Shown here: positions 43,368-51,854 of the stretch, piece by piece
Layout of the letters: each line of letters begins with the position of its first letter
Numbering within the stretch: position 1 is the stretch's first letter
Source: Vibrio albus
Lineage (GTDB): Bacteria > Pseudomonadota > Gammaproteobacteria > Enterobacterales > Vibrionaceae
Direction: 5' to 3'
DNA: 64,000 nt
Assembly: GCF_003144035.1 (NCBI RefSeq)
Contig: NZ_QFWT01000001.1
Span: 310,001-374,000 of the forward strand
Position numbers and translations under genes: made by a program
Notes under the pieces: model-generated
Seen by the model: the letters and a program-made list of their open reading frames with translations, nothing else
Told to the model about the DNA's origin: nothing
The model's database searches: none

Positions 43368-44315
43368 CTAAGATCGATTCAGCACTTCTTTCAGTCGCTC
43401 CTGAGCCACGCCGACTAATAAATCAGGCTGGAACTTGGAGATAAAGCGGTCACATCCCACTTTTTTGACCATAGCTTCGTTAAAACTGCCGCTTAAAGAC
43501 GTGTTTAATATAACAAACAGTGTGTCCATACGGGGATCGTTACGTATTTCATGCGTCAGACGATACCCATCCATCTCAGGCATCTCCGCATCAGTCACCA
43601 GCATTAACAACTCGTTAGCTATATCTTTGCCTTCATCACACCACTTTTTCAGCAAATTCAATGCCTGAAGGCCATCCCTGCATTCAATAATATTGATACC
43701 CAGTTGCTCAAGAGTCTCTCTTATCTGAGAACGTGCCGTTGAAGAATCATCAACAACAAGTACATTGCGGCCGGCGAATTCATTAACAATATCCTCTTCA
43801 AGCACTCCTTCAGAAATACTGGTGTCATAATCGACGATTTCTGCAAGCACTTTCTCGACGTCGATAATTTCGACAATCTTCTTCTGGCCTTCATCCTCAT
43901 AGTGAGTAATCGCCGTCAGATAATTACTCCGCCCGGCCGTTTGCGGTGGCGGCATGATCTCTGTCCAGGCCGTATTAACAATATTCATTACCTGACCAAC
44001 AAGAAACCCCTGCACGGTACGGTTATATTCCGTCACAATCAGGTTCTGTTCGGCCTCTTCTCTGGCAGGAGGAAAGCCTATAGCGGCCCTCAAATCAATA
44101 ACCGGAACCGACTCACCTCTAAGCGATGCGACACCACAGACTGTATAATGCGAGCCCGGCATTTTAGTCAGTGGCGGAACCTTGATGACTTCCTTAACCT
44201 TAAAGACATTGATTGCAAAGAGTTGTCTGCTATTCATTTTGAATAACAGCAATTCCAGCCTGTTCTCACCCACAAGGTTGGTTCTTTGATCAACGGTACT
44301 TAATACTCCAGACAT
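43368..44315 (-). CDS. cheV: Chemotaxis coupling protein CheV
   Basis: A 315-aa cytoplasmic protein with an N-terminal CheW domain (about residues 15-160; PVIDLRAAIGFP and VQGFLVGQV) and a C-terminal receiver domain (about 183-310) with VVDD at 197-200, phospho-acceptor Asp242 in VTDAEMPEMDGY and Lys in FISKFQP. CheV couples receptors to CheA with phosphorylation-dependent adaptation. It is convergent with dnaE2 with only 14 nt between them, so no separate terminator is visible. The downstream-of-mlc position matches V. cholerae as I recall it. Confidence 0.95.
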   Translation of the reverse strand: MSGVLSTVDQRTNLVGENRLELLLFKMNSRQLFAINVFKVKEVIKVPPLTKMPGSHYTVCGVASLRGESVPVIDLRAAIGFPPAREEAEQNLIVTEYNRTVQGFLVGQVMNIVNTAWTEIMPPPQTAGRSNYLTAITHYEDEGQKKIVEIIDVEKVLAEIVDYDTSISEGVLEEDIVNEFAGRNVLVVDDSSTARSQIRETLEQLGINIIECRDGLQALNLLKKWCDEGKDIANELLMLVTDAEMPEMDGYRLTHEIRNDPRMDTLFVILNTSLSGSFNEAMVKKVGCDRFISKFQPDLLVGVAQERLKEVLNRS

Positions 44316-44429
44316 ACGGCTTCTCGCAACGCTACAAATATAATTCCTGACTAGTCTAACTTATCGATTCAGAGCTCACTAGGGGTAGTTTATCTTTATC
44401 TATCAAAATAATGACATAACTAGCCGATA

Positions 44430-45644
44430 TTATCCCTCGATGACTTTCATCAGCAATTCACCATCGTATAACGCCTGCTTAATCAAAGCCGCGCCCGGCA
44501 TTGTCGCCTGTTTATAAAAACGGCTTTCGACAATCTCAAGGTTCTGGTAATAAATTTGCAGACTCTGCTGCTCGATACTGGCTTTAATCGCAGGGTAGAG
44601 AATGGCTTTAGCCTGGTTAATAACCCCACCGATTAATACCTTTTCCGGATTAAACAGATTCACCACAATCGCGATGGCTGAGCCAAGATAATGTCCCAAT
44701 TTTTCTATCACATCGACGGCCAGAGCGTCCCCCTGAGCGGCCGCAGCACAGATATTTTCAATCGTAACCTTATCAGCCGCTATAGACGTTATCTCTCCTG
44801 ATTCGATGCGCCGTGACACCTCTTCCCGGATCGCTTGCGAACTGGCGACCGTTTCCAGACAGCCACGATTACCACACTGACACTGTTTACCATCAGGATC
44901 GATTTGTATATGTCCTAACTCACCGATGTTCCCGTGCCTTCCCTGCAATACCCGCCCGTCCAGTATAATCCCTGCACCAACCCCATGGTGAATCGAAATC
45001 AGAACCGAATTATCATTCTGCTGAGAGTTACCGAACAGCCGTTCAGCTAACGCCCACGCCCGGGTATCATTGGCAAGAAAGACAGGAAGCCCTGTCGCTT
45101 TATAAATTTCTGGGCCAAGCGGTAGGTTTTTCACATTGTAGTGCGGCATCTGTAATACCACACCTTGCTCCGAACTGACTAAACCAGGCACGGTTATCGA
45201 AATACTGGTGACACGATCCAGTTGATCGGAATAAGTCCGGAAGAATTCATCTATCTCATGGAGCAACCTTGCCAGCAAATCATCCTGCTCAATTTCGTGA
45301 ATATCGATCTTGGTATCAACAAGGACCTCGCCGCCGAGTTCATGCAGCGCGATCGTCAGATAACCACGCCCAAGGCGCATTGACAGAAATTGCCAGCCTT
45401 CATTGTTTGTTTGCAGGCCGACTGCCGGGCGCCCCCGACTAGTTGCTTCTTGCACAACCGTCTCATGGACAAGGTGAGCTTCTATCAGCTCCCGGGTAAT
45501 TTTGGTAATACTCGCAGGGGCAAGCTCACTCAATTTTGACAGATCAATGCGCGATATCGGCCCGAACTGATCAATCAATTTATACACGCGACCAGCATTG
45601 ACCTGTTTGATATGGTCAATATGGCCTGGTTGAGCCATGTACAT
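44430..45644 (-). CDS. mlc: ROK-family repressor Mlc
   Basis: A 404-aa repressor of PTS genes (ptsG, ptsHI, manXYZ) that is titrated by dephosphorylated PtsG. The helix-turn-helix is at about residues 18-60 (RIDLSKLSELAPASITKITRELIEA), very close to E. coli Mlc; the ROK domain carries the zinc-binding CQCGNRGCLE (about 255-264) after GELGHIQI. Mlc rather than NagC is supported by the N-terminal QPGHIDHIKQVNAGRVYKLI. The first ATG (45642-45644) is kept because GGGGG lies 6 nt upstream. ptsG is in the same window, about 6 kb away. A CRP-like palindrome lies in its upstream gap. Confidence 0.93.
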   Translation of the reverse strand: MYMAQPGHIDHIKQVNAGRVYKLIDQFGPISRIDLSKLSELAPASITKITRELIEAHLVHETVVQEATSRGRPAVGLQTNNEGWQFLSMRLGRGYLTIALHELGGEVLVDTKIDIHEIEQDDLLARLLHEIDEFFRTYSDQLDRVTSISITVPGLVSSEQGVVLQMPHYNVKNLPLGPEIYKATGLPVFLANDTRAWALAERLFGNSQQNDNSVLISIHHGVGAGIILDGRVLQGRHGNIGELGHIQIDPDGKQCQCGNRGCLETVASSQAIREEVSRRIESGEITSIAADKVTIENICAAAAQGDALAVDVIEKLGHYLGSAIAIVVNLFNPEKVLIGGVINQAKAILYPAIKASIEQQSLQIYYQNLEIVESRFYKQATMPGAALIKQALYDGELLMKVIEG

Positions 45645-45720
45645 CTTTTACCCCCTAAACAAAATCGTCACCCAATTTTTTTACTTTGCGAACTAATTGT
45701 GAAGCGATTTGACAGTTTGC

Positions 45721-45736
45721 CGTGACCATGGTCACG
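45721..45736. promoter_or_regulatory. Symmetric CRP-like palindrome upstream of mlc
   Basis: CGTGACCATGGTCACG is a perfect 16-bp palindrome and contains GTGA-N6-TCAC, the CRP core, 78-91 nt upstream of the mlc ATG. mlc is CRP-controlled in E. coli. It also lies in the 3' flank of the patatin gene, which is transcribed towards it. Confidence 0.55.
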
Positions 45737-45836
45737 CATAAAGGCAAATTGCCGCGAATTTATTCTGAAATTATCTATTTATTGCGAGAGAACTTTGTGA
45801 TGCATCAGTTATTTCTCGACGAGAAATATCCCCATA

Positions 45837-47021
45837 TTACCTTTCAGACGCGGCAAAATATTGAGAGTAAATATGCATATACTCCCTTATATAATGGTAT
45901 CCTGCTTCCAAACCCAACTCATAGTCAAACTGAAGATCCTCTTTTTTACTCATCAGAGAACTGGATCTTAGGGGTTGTGAAGGACAAATAGTCACAATAA
46001 AGCTGTCTTCAGGCGGGTGAGCCATAAACCTTTCTGTTAATGAATACGTCTGATAATGCATCATTAACAAGTCCGCTAATCCGGAATCGAATTCATTTCC
46101 AAGAAGATGGCTAAGGCGATACACATCACCAGCACCAAACAACCAGCGCCCACCGTTAATCGTATTCAAACGTTTCTTAGTATCATCATTACTCTGAGGG
46201 CTCTTTCCGGTGTGAATACTCCCCACCTGCCCTTCTCTAAAGTGATTCCAATCCACTTTCCAACTTTCAACAGTCTGTTCCCAGTGATGCTGAATGGCGC
46301 TAATCGGTCTCTTAAACCAATCTGAGTCCGTCTGGGTGACAACCTCAGACAACACCTCTGCCACTTTATTTTCTTTCCTGCCCGGGATCTCGGTCATTAT
46401 CACGACAAGATTTCGTGCACCTTGCCGCCAGGCTTCCTGTACAGGAATCGCTGCGGAAACACCTCCATCTACATACTCAGTATCGCCTATTTTTACCGGA
46501 TGATAATAGAGGCCCGGAATCGCACAGGTTGCCCGCAGAATATCAAACCACTGATGATGAATAATAGGCAGATATTCGTCACGCAAAGTGGCAGTATTGG
46601 TAACCGCCGCATACGCCTCCCGGCGTTTTAATGTGCGTTTCCCCATATCCAGGTCAAGTTTATAAGGATAATGCTTTATCTGCTCCAGGGCCCAGTCCAG
46701 GTTCATTTGCTGCTTTCTTCGTATATAACTGAACAGATGAAAAAACTCAGGAGTTGTGGTCAGGTCCATAATAAACGCTTTCGCAAGGCCCGGCTGCTGA
46801 CACAGATAAGGGCTCAGATTAAGAGCACCCGCTGAAGTACCATAAAATGAATCAAAAGGATCAAAGTCAGAAAGTAGAAAGGCATCCAGAACACCAGCCG
46901 TAAAAATCCCCCGCTGGCCGCCCCCCTGAGCAACCAGAGCCGTTTTTTGTTCGAGGTACCGAGCATATCTGGAATGTTTAATAACAGAATGGGTACCGCT
47001 TATTACGCCCGTATTGGACAT
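45837..47021 (-). CDS. Patatin-like phospholipase family protein
   Basis: A 394-aa serine hydrolase of the patatin (RssA/YjjU-like) type. The oxyanion loop GGGQRGIF is near residue 33, the nucleophile elbow GTSAG (about 61-65), and the Asp of the catalytic dyad in VDGGVSAAIPV (about 186-196). All are intact, so lipid acyl hydrolase activity is likely; the substrate is unknown. No signal peptide; cytoplasmic. The start ATG 47021 is preferred to a TTG at 47030; neither has an ideal ribosome-binding site. A YnhF-like micro-gene lies 27 nt upstream on the same strand. Confidence 0.9.
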   Translation of the reverse strand: MSNTGVISGTHSVIKHSRYARYLEQKTALVAQGGGQRGIFTAGVLDAFLLSDFDPFDSFYGTSAGALNLSPYLCQQPGLAKAFIMDLTTTPEFFHLFSYIRRKQQMNLDWALEQIKHYPYKLDLDMGKRTLKRREAYAAVTNTATLRDEYLPIIHHQWFDILRATCAIPGLYYHPVKIGDTEYVDGGVSAAIPVQEAWRQGARNLVVIMTEIPGRKENKVAEVLSEVVTQTDSDWFKRPISAIQHHWEQTVESWKVDWNHFREGQVGSIHTGKSPQSNDDTKKRLNTINGGRWLFGAGDVYRLSHLLGNEFDSGLADLLMMHYQTYSLTERFMAHPPEDSFIVTICPSQPLRSSSLMSKKEDLQFDYELGLEAGYHYIREYMHIYSQYFAASER

Positions 47022-47048
47022 AATTCCCAAACCTATTCTCTAAAGGTA

Positions 47049-47138
47049 TTAATTAGCAATAACAATAAAGCTGCATACGAGTATGACCGCGAATGCAGAC
47101 ACTACAATGCTAAATGTATATTTCAGATCAGTTTTCAT
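47049..47138 (-). CDS. ynhF: YnhF-like 29-aa single-span membrane peptide
   Basis: ATG at 47136-47138 follows a strong GGAGG (47144-47148) with a 5-nt gap; stop TAA at 47049-47051. The peptide starts MKTDLKYTFSIVVSAFAV and ends with hydrophobic residues and IAN, forming one membrane helix. E. coli YnhF (29 aa) has the same length and the same opening pattern M-x-T-D-L-K-aromatic. The function of YnhF is not known. It may be cotranscribed with the patatin gene 27 nt downstream. Confidence 0.72.
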   Translation of the reverse strand: MKTDLKYTFSIVVSAFAVILVCSFIVIAN

Positions 47139-47724
47139 CGTTTCCTCCAAAATGCAAGTCTATTCACATCACCTATAGACTTAATATACCTGCCCACTGT
47201 AATGATACCTGAGAACGGAAAAAAGCACTTACATCTCATTAACAGTCTATCAGCTTCTTATGCCAAAAATAGCCACATGAAAAACATTTTTGCCTGACAA
47301 ATTATTATTTTTATATAGGACAAAAACACCATAAAATAGTACTAATATAGAATCTAATGCTGATATATAAAAACTATTAAAGATACTGATGCTGAGATCG
47401 GTTGCTTTAATAATAAATAACACTACAATTATAGCTCATTTCTTGTGCTGTTTTGTATTGATCTCCCCCCCAATACTCGGTAGTCTCCTCGCTAACGCGT
47501 AGCTGAATATATCAGTTTTCGCAGACACACATCGCACAGTGCAGAACAATACTCTGAGTATTATCTTATCTTTCAGAATAATAAATTAAATATATAAAGA
47601 TGCCGGGAAAAGAATCTGATAAATAACCATTCAGTAAAATTTCCCCCAAAAGCATCAACGTTAGACTGATATTGATAAAGATAATAGCTTCATAACTCAG
47701 ACATTAGTTACATAAGGAGAACAT
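47139..47724. other. Long AT-rich intergenic region upstream of the NSS transporter
   Basis: 586 nt with no supportable gene. It contains divergent promoter DNA for the ynhF/patatin side and the NSS transporter side. The only symmetric element found is AATACTC-t-GAGTATT (47548-47562). AAGGAGAACAT provides a strong ribosome-binding site for the transporter. A regulatory RNA cannot be excluded but none is visible. Confidence 0.5.
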
Positions 47725-49203
47725 ATGAAGCGTGAACAATGGGGATCCCGCGCAGGATTTATTCTTGCGGCTGTGGGATCAGCAGTCGGCCTTGGGAACA
47801 TCTGGCGTTTCCCATATATGGCATATGAAAACGGCGGCGGCGCATTTTTGATTCCTTACCTTTTTGCCATGATTACCGCTGGTATTCCATTTATGATCCT
47901 TGAGTTTAGCATGGGTCAAAAAAACCGTGGTTCGGCCCCGATCACTCTTGGGAAAATTAATGCCAAATTTGAGTGGCTCGGCTGGTTTCAGATTGGTATT
48001 GCTGCGACTATCGCCGTTTATTACGTTGCGGTTATCGGCTGGGCAATATCCTACTTTGGTATGTCATTCGACCAAAGCTGGGGTACCGACACCAATGCCT
48101 ACTTCTTCGGTGAATATCTTGGTCTTGGTGATAACTCACCAACTAACCTTGGCGGTATGCAGTGGAAAATTGCAGGTGCTATGGTTCTTGCCTGGGCGAT
48201 TACCTATGCCGCAATCGCGGGTGGCGTAAAAGCTGGTATCGAACGTGCTGCAAAAATTATGATGCCTGTCCTGTTTATCATGGTTGTTGGCCTGATCGCC
48301 CGTATGATCTTCCTTCCGGGGGCTCTGGACGGAGTAAACTACCTATTCCAGCCTGATTTCAGCAAAATCATGGATATGAAAGTATGGGCTGCCGCTTATG
48401 GTCAGATTTTCTTTACTCTGAGTATCGGTTTCGCCATCATGCTGGCTTACTCAAGTTATCTGCCAGAAAAATCAGACATTAACAACAATGCCTTTATGAC
48501 AGTGTTGCTTAACTGTGGTTTCTCTATTATCGCTGGTATTATGATTTTCTCTGTGCTTGGCTATATGGCACAAGAGCAAGGCAAGCCTCTGACCGATGTT
48601 GTGAGTGCCGGTGTTGGCCTTGCGTTTGTTACTCTGCCAGCAGCGATTAACCTGCTACCTGCACCTTACATCCTTGGCCCACTATTCTTCCTGGCTCTGG
48701 TTGTCGCGGGTCTGAGTTCGCAGATTTCTATCATTGAAGCGGTTGTTTCTGCCGTGATCGATAAGATGAACTGGACACGTAAAAAAGCGGCATCTCTGGT
48801 GTGTGGTATTGGCTTTATTATTTCAATGGCATTTGCCACTGACGGTGGTCTTCTGCTGCTAGACCTTGTCGACCACTTTGTGAATAACGTGGGTATCCTG
48901 ACAAGCTGTCTGATTGAGATTGTTCTGATGGCATGGCTGGTGAAACTGGCAGACATCCGTGCGTACGTAAACAAGTACTCAGATTTTACTATCACAGGTT
49001 GGTTTGAACTGTGTCTACGCTTTATCACACCAATCATGCTGGCAATTATTGTATCTACTAACTTCATTGACCTTGTTAGTGACGGTTATGGTGGCTATGC
49101 CAAATTTGAACTGATGACGCTGGGTTGGGGATTAATTGCTCTGCTGGCTGTCGTCGGTATTATTATCAACATCAAAAGCGAACCACAGAAAGCGGAGGCA
49201 TAA
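47725..49203 (+). CDS. Sodium-dependent NSS-family amino-acid transporter
   Basis: A 492-aa neurotransmitter:sodium symporter with about 12 helices. TM1 carries AAVGSAVGLGNIWRFPYMAYENGGGAF in two parts (residues about 15-41), the unwound sodium- and substrate-binding segment. TM6 carries FFTLSIGFAIMLAYSSYL. It is close to MhsT/TnaT/MetP-type bacterial members that take up neutral or aromatic amino acids; the exact substrate is uncertain. A 30-aa MetS-type subunit gene begins 3 nt after its stop, supporting the MetP/MetPS-like branch (methionine/alanine uptake in Corynebacterium). Confidence 0.93.
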   Translation: MKREQWGSRAGFILAAVGSAVGLGNIWRFPYMAYENGGGAFLIPYLFAMITAGIPFMILEFSMGQKNRGSAPITLGKINAKFEWLGWFQIGIAATIAVYYVAVIGWAISYFGMSFDQSWGTDTNAYFFGEYLGLGDNSPTNLGGMQWKIAGAMVLAWAITYAAIAGGVKAGIERAAKIMMPVLFIMVVGLIARMIFLPGALDGVNYLFQPDFSKIMDMKVWAAAYGQIFFTLSIGFAIMLAYSSYLPEKSDINNNAFMTVLLNCGFSIIAGIMIFSVLGYMAQEQGKPLTDVVSAGVGLAFVTLPAAINLLPAPYILGPLFFLALVVAGLSSQISIIEAVVSAVIDKMNWTRKKAASLVCGIGFIISMAFATDGGLLLLDLVDHFVNNVGILTSCLIEIVLMAWLVKLADIRAYVNKYSDFTITGWFELCLRFITPIMLAIIVSTNFIDLVSDGYGGYAKFELMTLGWGLIALLAVVGIIINIKSEPQKAEA

Positions 49204-49206
49204 ACA

Positions 49207-49299
49207 ATGACTACTGGTGCAATCATTATGATGGTATTTGGCCTTAGCGTAACCTGGGGCGGCGCAGCCATCTGCATTAGAAAAGCAATGAATAAATAA
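49207..49299 (+). CDS. MetS-family small subunit of NSS transporter
   Basis: A 30-aa single-span peptide starting MTTGAIIMMVFGLSVTWGGA and ending CIRKAMNK, encoded immediately after the NSS transporter (3-nt gap). The pattern hydrophobic helix - TWGG - basic tail is typical of the MetS-type small subunits reported as essential partners of some NSS carriers. The terminator follows 25 nt downstream, so the pair forms a complete operon. Assignment rests on the motif plus location. Confidence 0.85.
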   Translation: MTTGAIIMMVFGLSVTWGGAAICIRKAMNK

Positions 49300-49324
49300 T
49301 TTACGTTGCTATCTATATAATCAT

Positions 49325-49350
49325 GAAAGCCAGCTTTTGCTGGCTTTCTT
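49325..49350 (+). terminator. Terminator of the NSS transporter operon
   Basis: GAAAGCCAGC / GCTGGCTTTC perfect 10-bp stem, TTTT loop, then TTactttttc. It may also serve the convergent lipoprotein gene. Confidence 0.88.
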
Positions 49351-49383
49351 ACTTTTTCACACAGTGAATTTCCACTAATAATA

Positions 49384-49863
49384 CTATTTACAAAGAGAAA
49401 TCATTGCCATATCTGGATTGCCCTGATCATCAAAAGAGATGTTCCAGACATATTTACCATCCTGAGGAATGCTGACTTTAGTATCTTTTGCAAAACCACC
49501 AAACTTCAACTTACCTTCAACGCCAACATCCAGGCTTTGTCCAACAGCGGTAAATTGAGGTGACCACCCCTCAGCCGCAAACTGTAATTTTTTAATTCCA
49601 ACTTTTTCATCGATTACAGCCTGATAGGTATTATCCCCTTTATAACTGAACGCCCGGTGAGGTTTATGCTTCCATTTCGAATCAGTGAAGTCACCAACAA
49701 CATAAATAATATCCTCATAAGGTGCACCCTCGGCTACCGTCGGGTTGTCACATGCCCCAAGAAACCCCGTAGCCGTTAATGACACTCCTTCCTGTGCTCC
49801 GCCAGCACAGCCAGCTAATAAACCAGCAAACAAAGTGACTAAGCCCAATTTACCCATTTCCAT
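49384..49863 (-). CDS. Small lipoprotein with carbohydrate-binding-like beta domain
   Basis: A 159-aa predicted lipoprotein: lipobox LAGC, Cys19, Ala at +2, so probably outer membrane. The mature domain is beta-rich: IIYVVGDFTDSKWKHKPHRA, YQAVIDEKVGIKKLQFAAEGWSP and a final WNISFDDQGNPDMAMISLCK. The first segment resembles the opening strands of glycogen-binding/CBM48-like folds, but no catalytic domain is attached. A final Cys may pair with the Cys in LGACDNP. GGGAGAGAG precedes the first ATG. It lies downstream of ptsG but behind its terminator. No family is recognised with certainty. Confidence 0.7.
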   Translation of the reverse strand: MEMGKLGLVTLFAGLLAGCAGGAQEGVSLTATGFLGACDNPTVAEGAPYEDIIYVVGDFTDSKWKHKPHRAFSYKGDNTYQAVIDEKVGIKKLQFAAEGWSPQFTAVGQSLDVGVEGKLKFGGFAKDTKVSIPQDGKYVWNISFDDQGNPDMAMISLCK

Positions 49864-50034
49864 TTTTGCTCTCTCCCATCAATAAAATCATCAAACCTCC
49901 ATAATCCGGAGTGCTATAAAAATAAGCCAGTAATAACAAGCTTCAACAGATAAACAGATGAAATGAGCCCTTTACCTCCAACGGTGCATAGACAGCCGTA
50001 AAGAATGTGACTGAGTAAATATTTTGTAGTAGTG

Positions 50035-50063
50035 AAAAAAGGTCTGGCTTATGGCCAGACCTT
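50035..50063 (-). terminator. ptsG terminator
   Basis: Minus-strand AAGGTCTGGC / GCCAGACCTT (50039-50048 and 50054-50063), 5-nt loop, then TTTTTT. Confidence 0.92.
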
Positions 50064-50108
50064 CACTATTAAGAACAAATTACCTTAATTGTAATATGGT
50101 TGAATCTA

Positions 50109-51542
50109 TCAGTGGTGACGGATCCACTCATCCATATCTGTCTTCAGATTTTCTGACTTAGTACCGAAAATAGCCTGTACACCACCAGCGACCACGACAA
50201 CGCCAGCCGCACCCAGTTTTTTCAGTTTGTCCTGATCAACAAGGTCTGTATCAGCAACAGAAACACGCAGGCGGGTAATACAAGCATCCAGGTTAGTAAT
50301 ATTTTCTTTACCTCCAAACGCAGCCACTAGGTGAGAAGCGACTTCTGAACCAGATTCCATAGCCAGTTCGTCTGCCGTATCTTCTTCACGGCCTGGCGTT
50401 TTCAGATCCAGTGCTTTGATTACTGTTCGGAAAATTACATAGTAAATAGCCGCATAGACCAAACCACAGGCCACAAACATGAACATTTTCTGAGAATGTC
50501 CAGATAAGACAATAAAGTCAATCAGGCCGTGGGAGAAGGACGTACCATGAACCATACCCAAACTGTTAGTCAGAACAAATGCCGCTCCCGCAAGCAAAGC
50601 GTGAATACCGTAAAGAACCGGAGCCACAAACAGGAAGGAGAACTCGATTGGCTCAGTGATACCTGTCAGGAATGAGGTCAATGCCGCAGACACCATGATA
50701 CCCATGATTTTAGTGCGATTTTCTGGTTTTGCTGAGTGAGCAATCGCAATCGCAGCTGCTGGCAAACCATACATTTTAAACATATAAGCACCAGCCAATT
50801 GACCGAAGTATCCATTCGCTGCTGTACGTGAAGCGTCACTGGCTTCAAGATAACAAGTCAGAATACCATGACGAATTTCACCTGCCGCATTGGTACATGT
50901 ACCTGCTTCAAAGAAGAATGGTACATTCCAGATGTGGTGAAGACCAAATGGGATAAGTGAACGTTCAACAATGCCATAGATACCAAATGCCACTGTTGGG
51001 TTTTGCTCTGCCGCCCAATGAGAGAAAGCACCGATACCAGCGCCGATAGGAGGCCAGACAACAGACAGAATCAGGGCAAGAATAATGGCTGCAAAACCAG
51101 TCACAATTGGAACAAACCGTTTACCGGCGAAAAATCCAAGATAATCGGGAAGTTCGATACGATAAAACCTGTTAAATGCCCAAGCTGCTATACCCCCGGA
51201 TAAGATTCCTCCAAGAACCCCAGTTTCAATATGCTCAACACCCATTACATCGGCCATTACGCCTAAGGTTCCTACCATAATTCCATAACCCACGATTGCA
51301 GCCAGAGCGGCCACACCATCATTATGGGTAAAACCAAGTGCCACACCAACCGCGAACAAAAGTGCCATCTGCCCGAATACCGAACCACCGGCCTGAGCCA
51401 TGATATTAGAGACAACATCCGGCAGCCAACTGAAGTTAGCGGCACCCACCCCAAGCAGAATACCAGCAACCGGCAGTACCGATACCGGTAGCATCAATGC
51501 TTTACCGACCTGTTGCAGGTTAGCAAACAAATTACTAGACAT
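50109..51542 (-). CDS. ptsG: Glucose-specific PTS transporter subunit IIBC
   Basis: Glucose permease and phosphotransferase, 477 aa, the same length as E. coli PtsG. The IIC membrane domain (about residues 1-390; [15 protein letters not shown] pore loops [15 protein letters not shown]) is followed by the IIB domain with phospho-Cys421 in [13 protein letters not shown]. No IIA domain is fused, so it needs Crr. The ATG at 51540-51542 ([13 protein letters not shown]) has AGGAG 8 nt upstream; an in-frame start at 51620 is too far. A CRP-like site lies in the upstream region, and Mlc is encoded nearby. Confidence 0.97.
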   Translation of the reverse strand: MSSNLFANLQQVGKALMLPVSVLPVAGILLGVGAANFSWLPDVVSNIMAQAGGSVFGQMALLFAVGVALGFTHNDGVAALAAIVGYGIMVGTLGVMADVMGVEHIETGVLGGILSGGIAAWAFNRFYRIELPDYLGFFAGKRFVPIVTGFAAIILALILSVVWPPIGAGIGAFSHWAAEQNPTVAFGIYGIVERSLIPFGLHHIWNVPFFFEAGTCTNAAGEIRHGILTCYLEASDASRTAANGYFGQLAGAYMFKMYGLPAAAIAIAHSAKPENRTKIMGIMVSAALTSFLTGITEPIEFSFLFVAPVLYGIHALLAGAAFVLTNSLGMVHGTSFSHGLIDFIVLSGHSQKMFMFVACGLVYAAIYYVIFRTVIKALDLKTPGREEDTADELAMESGSEVASHLVAAFGGKENITNLDACITRLRVSVADTDLVDQDKLKKLGAAGVVVVAGGVQAIFGTKSENLKTDMDEWIRHH

Positions 51543-51666
51543 AGTTATGCTCCTAATTATTAGGTGATTAGTTGTGGGCTCTAACAGCGTCCCCCTGAAA
51601 TTATTAGTGTTAGCTCCCAATAGAGAATGTAACCAATTAATAAACTAGGAAAATAGTGGCCGATCA

Positions 51667-51686
51667 GGTGTGATGCCTGTCACTTA
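51667..51686. promoter_or_regulatory. CRP-like site upstream of ptsG
   Basis: TGTGA (51669-51673), six bases, TCACT (51680-51684): nine of ten fixed positions of TGTGA-N6-TCACA. It lies about 127-142 nt upstream of the ptsG ATG; ptsG is a CRP target in E. coli. Confidence 0.65.
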
Positions 51687-51696
51687 TTGTAATAAG
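51683..51696. promoter_or_regulatory. Inverted repeat next to the ptsG CRP-like site
   Basis: CTTATT-gt-AATAAG, a perfect 6-bp inverted repeat abutting the CRP-like site. It is a candidate Mlc operator by position and A/T composition, but it does not match the TTATTT-spacer-AAATAA layout exactly. Confidence 0.35.
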
Positions 51697-51854
51697 AAAG
51701 GCAATAATCTCGTAAAAACAGACAAAACCTCCAATCAACCTAATTCACTTCCGTTAAAACCGGAGACTAGTGAATTTCAGGTATGAAAATTACTACCTGA
51801 ACCTTACAGTATGGACTCAGATAGTAATGTTTTACGTAGGAGTGGCTCTTGAGA

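Larger units (their letters stand above)
51543..51854. other. Intergenic region upstream of ptsG
   Basis: 312 nt between tatD and ptsG. It contains the ptsG leader, a CRP-like site (51667-51686) and an overlapping inverted repeat (51683-51696). No gene is supportable. Confidence 0.6.

Noticed and set aside
45722..45991. 89-codon plus-strand open frame between mlc and the patatin gene
   Set aside because: It runs over the CRP-like palindrome and the 3' end of the patatin gene on the opposite strand, and its start has no ribosome-binding site.
46947..47297. 116-codon plus-strand open frame
   Set aside because: It is antisense to the patatin start and to the YnhF-like gene; it has no ribosome-binding site or domain.
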